Of a stretch of 6,380 nucleotides of DNA, positions 6,360 to 6,380 are shown piece by piece. The notes beneath the pieces were generated by a model, which ran no database searches, was not told the DNA's origin, and worked only from the letters and a program-made list of their open reading frames with translations. Source of the DNA: an uncultured Clostridia bacterium (GTDB lineage: Bacteria; Bacillota; Clostridia; Oscillospirales; Acutalibacteraceae); NCBI GenBank assembly GCA_947567585.1, contig CANONE010000124.1, positions 1 through 6,380 on the forward strand. Reading direction: 5' to 3'. Every line of letters starts with the position of its first letter. Within the stretch, counting starts at the first letter, position 1. The translations under genes were made by a program, and so were the position numbers.

Positions 6360-6380
6360 CATAAAATGAATTCATCGGTA

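Noticed and set aside
6346..6380. Possible rpsL 3' end at the right edge
   Set aside because: rpsL is expected upstream of rpsG, but these 35 bases show only the rpsG binding site and an ATGAATTCAT palindrome; nothing identifies S12.

Overview
The window looks like chromosomal DNA from a fairly GC-rich Gram-positive anaerobe, most likely a Clostridia member of the Oscillospiraceae/Ruminococcaceae type. This is inferred from strong AAGGAGG-type ribosome binding sites, housekeeping promoters close to the TTGACA/TATAAT consensus, the rpsG-fusA-tuf order, and the flavour of the EF-Tu and EF-G proteins. Genus cannot be fixed from the sequence alone.

Layout. Positions 1-430 are strongly AT-rich, unlike everything that follows. 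They hold the leftward-running piece of a zinc-ribbon protein (minus strand, cut by the window edge) with no usable start codon in frame and an apparent frameshift near its N-terminal end. A near-perfect promoter at 434-462 (plus strand) begins the GC-rich part. It drives a two-gene unit: a cytoplasmic GH27 glycosidase (alpha-galactosidase family, 524-1681) and a 67-residue zinc-ribbon protein of unknown role (1678-1881) whose GTG start overlaps the GH27 stop. Positions 1882-2271 are a non-coding space between convergent units and hold several terminator-like hairpins.

From 2272 to the right end the minus strand carries the 3' part of the classical str operon, read right to left: rpsG (ribosomal protein S7), fusA (EF-G) and tuf (EF-Tu). 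All three are intact and of normal length with complete GTPase motifs where expected. S7 assembles the 30S head, EF-Tu delivers aminoacyl-tRNA and EF-G translocates the ribosome. rpsL would be expected just beyond the right edge but is not visible. The 209-base rpsG-fusA spacer is unusually structured: a terminator-like hairpin follows rpsG and a perfect 15-bp inverted repeat follows it. The fusA-tuf spacer holds a good candidate promoter for separate tuf transcription.

I see no CRISPR array, tRNA, rRNA, transposase or recognisable defence system. Most of the window is ordinary core genome. The points worth a second look are the AT-rich broken zinc-ribbon segment, the GH27 substrate-pocket substitution, the translationally coupled zinc-ribbon partner, and the structured rpsG-fusA spacer.
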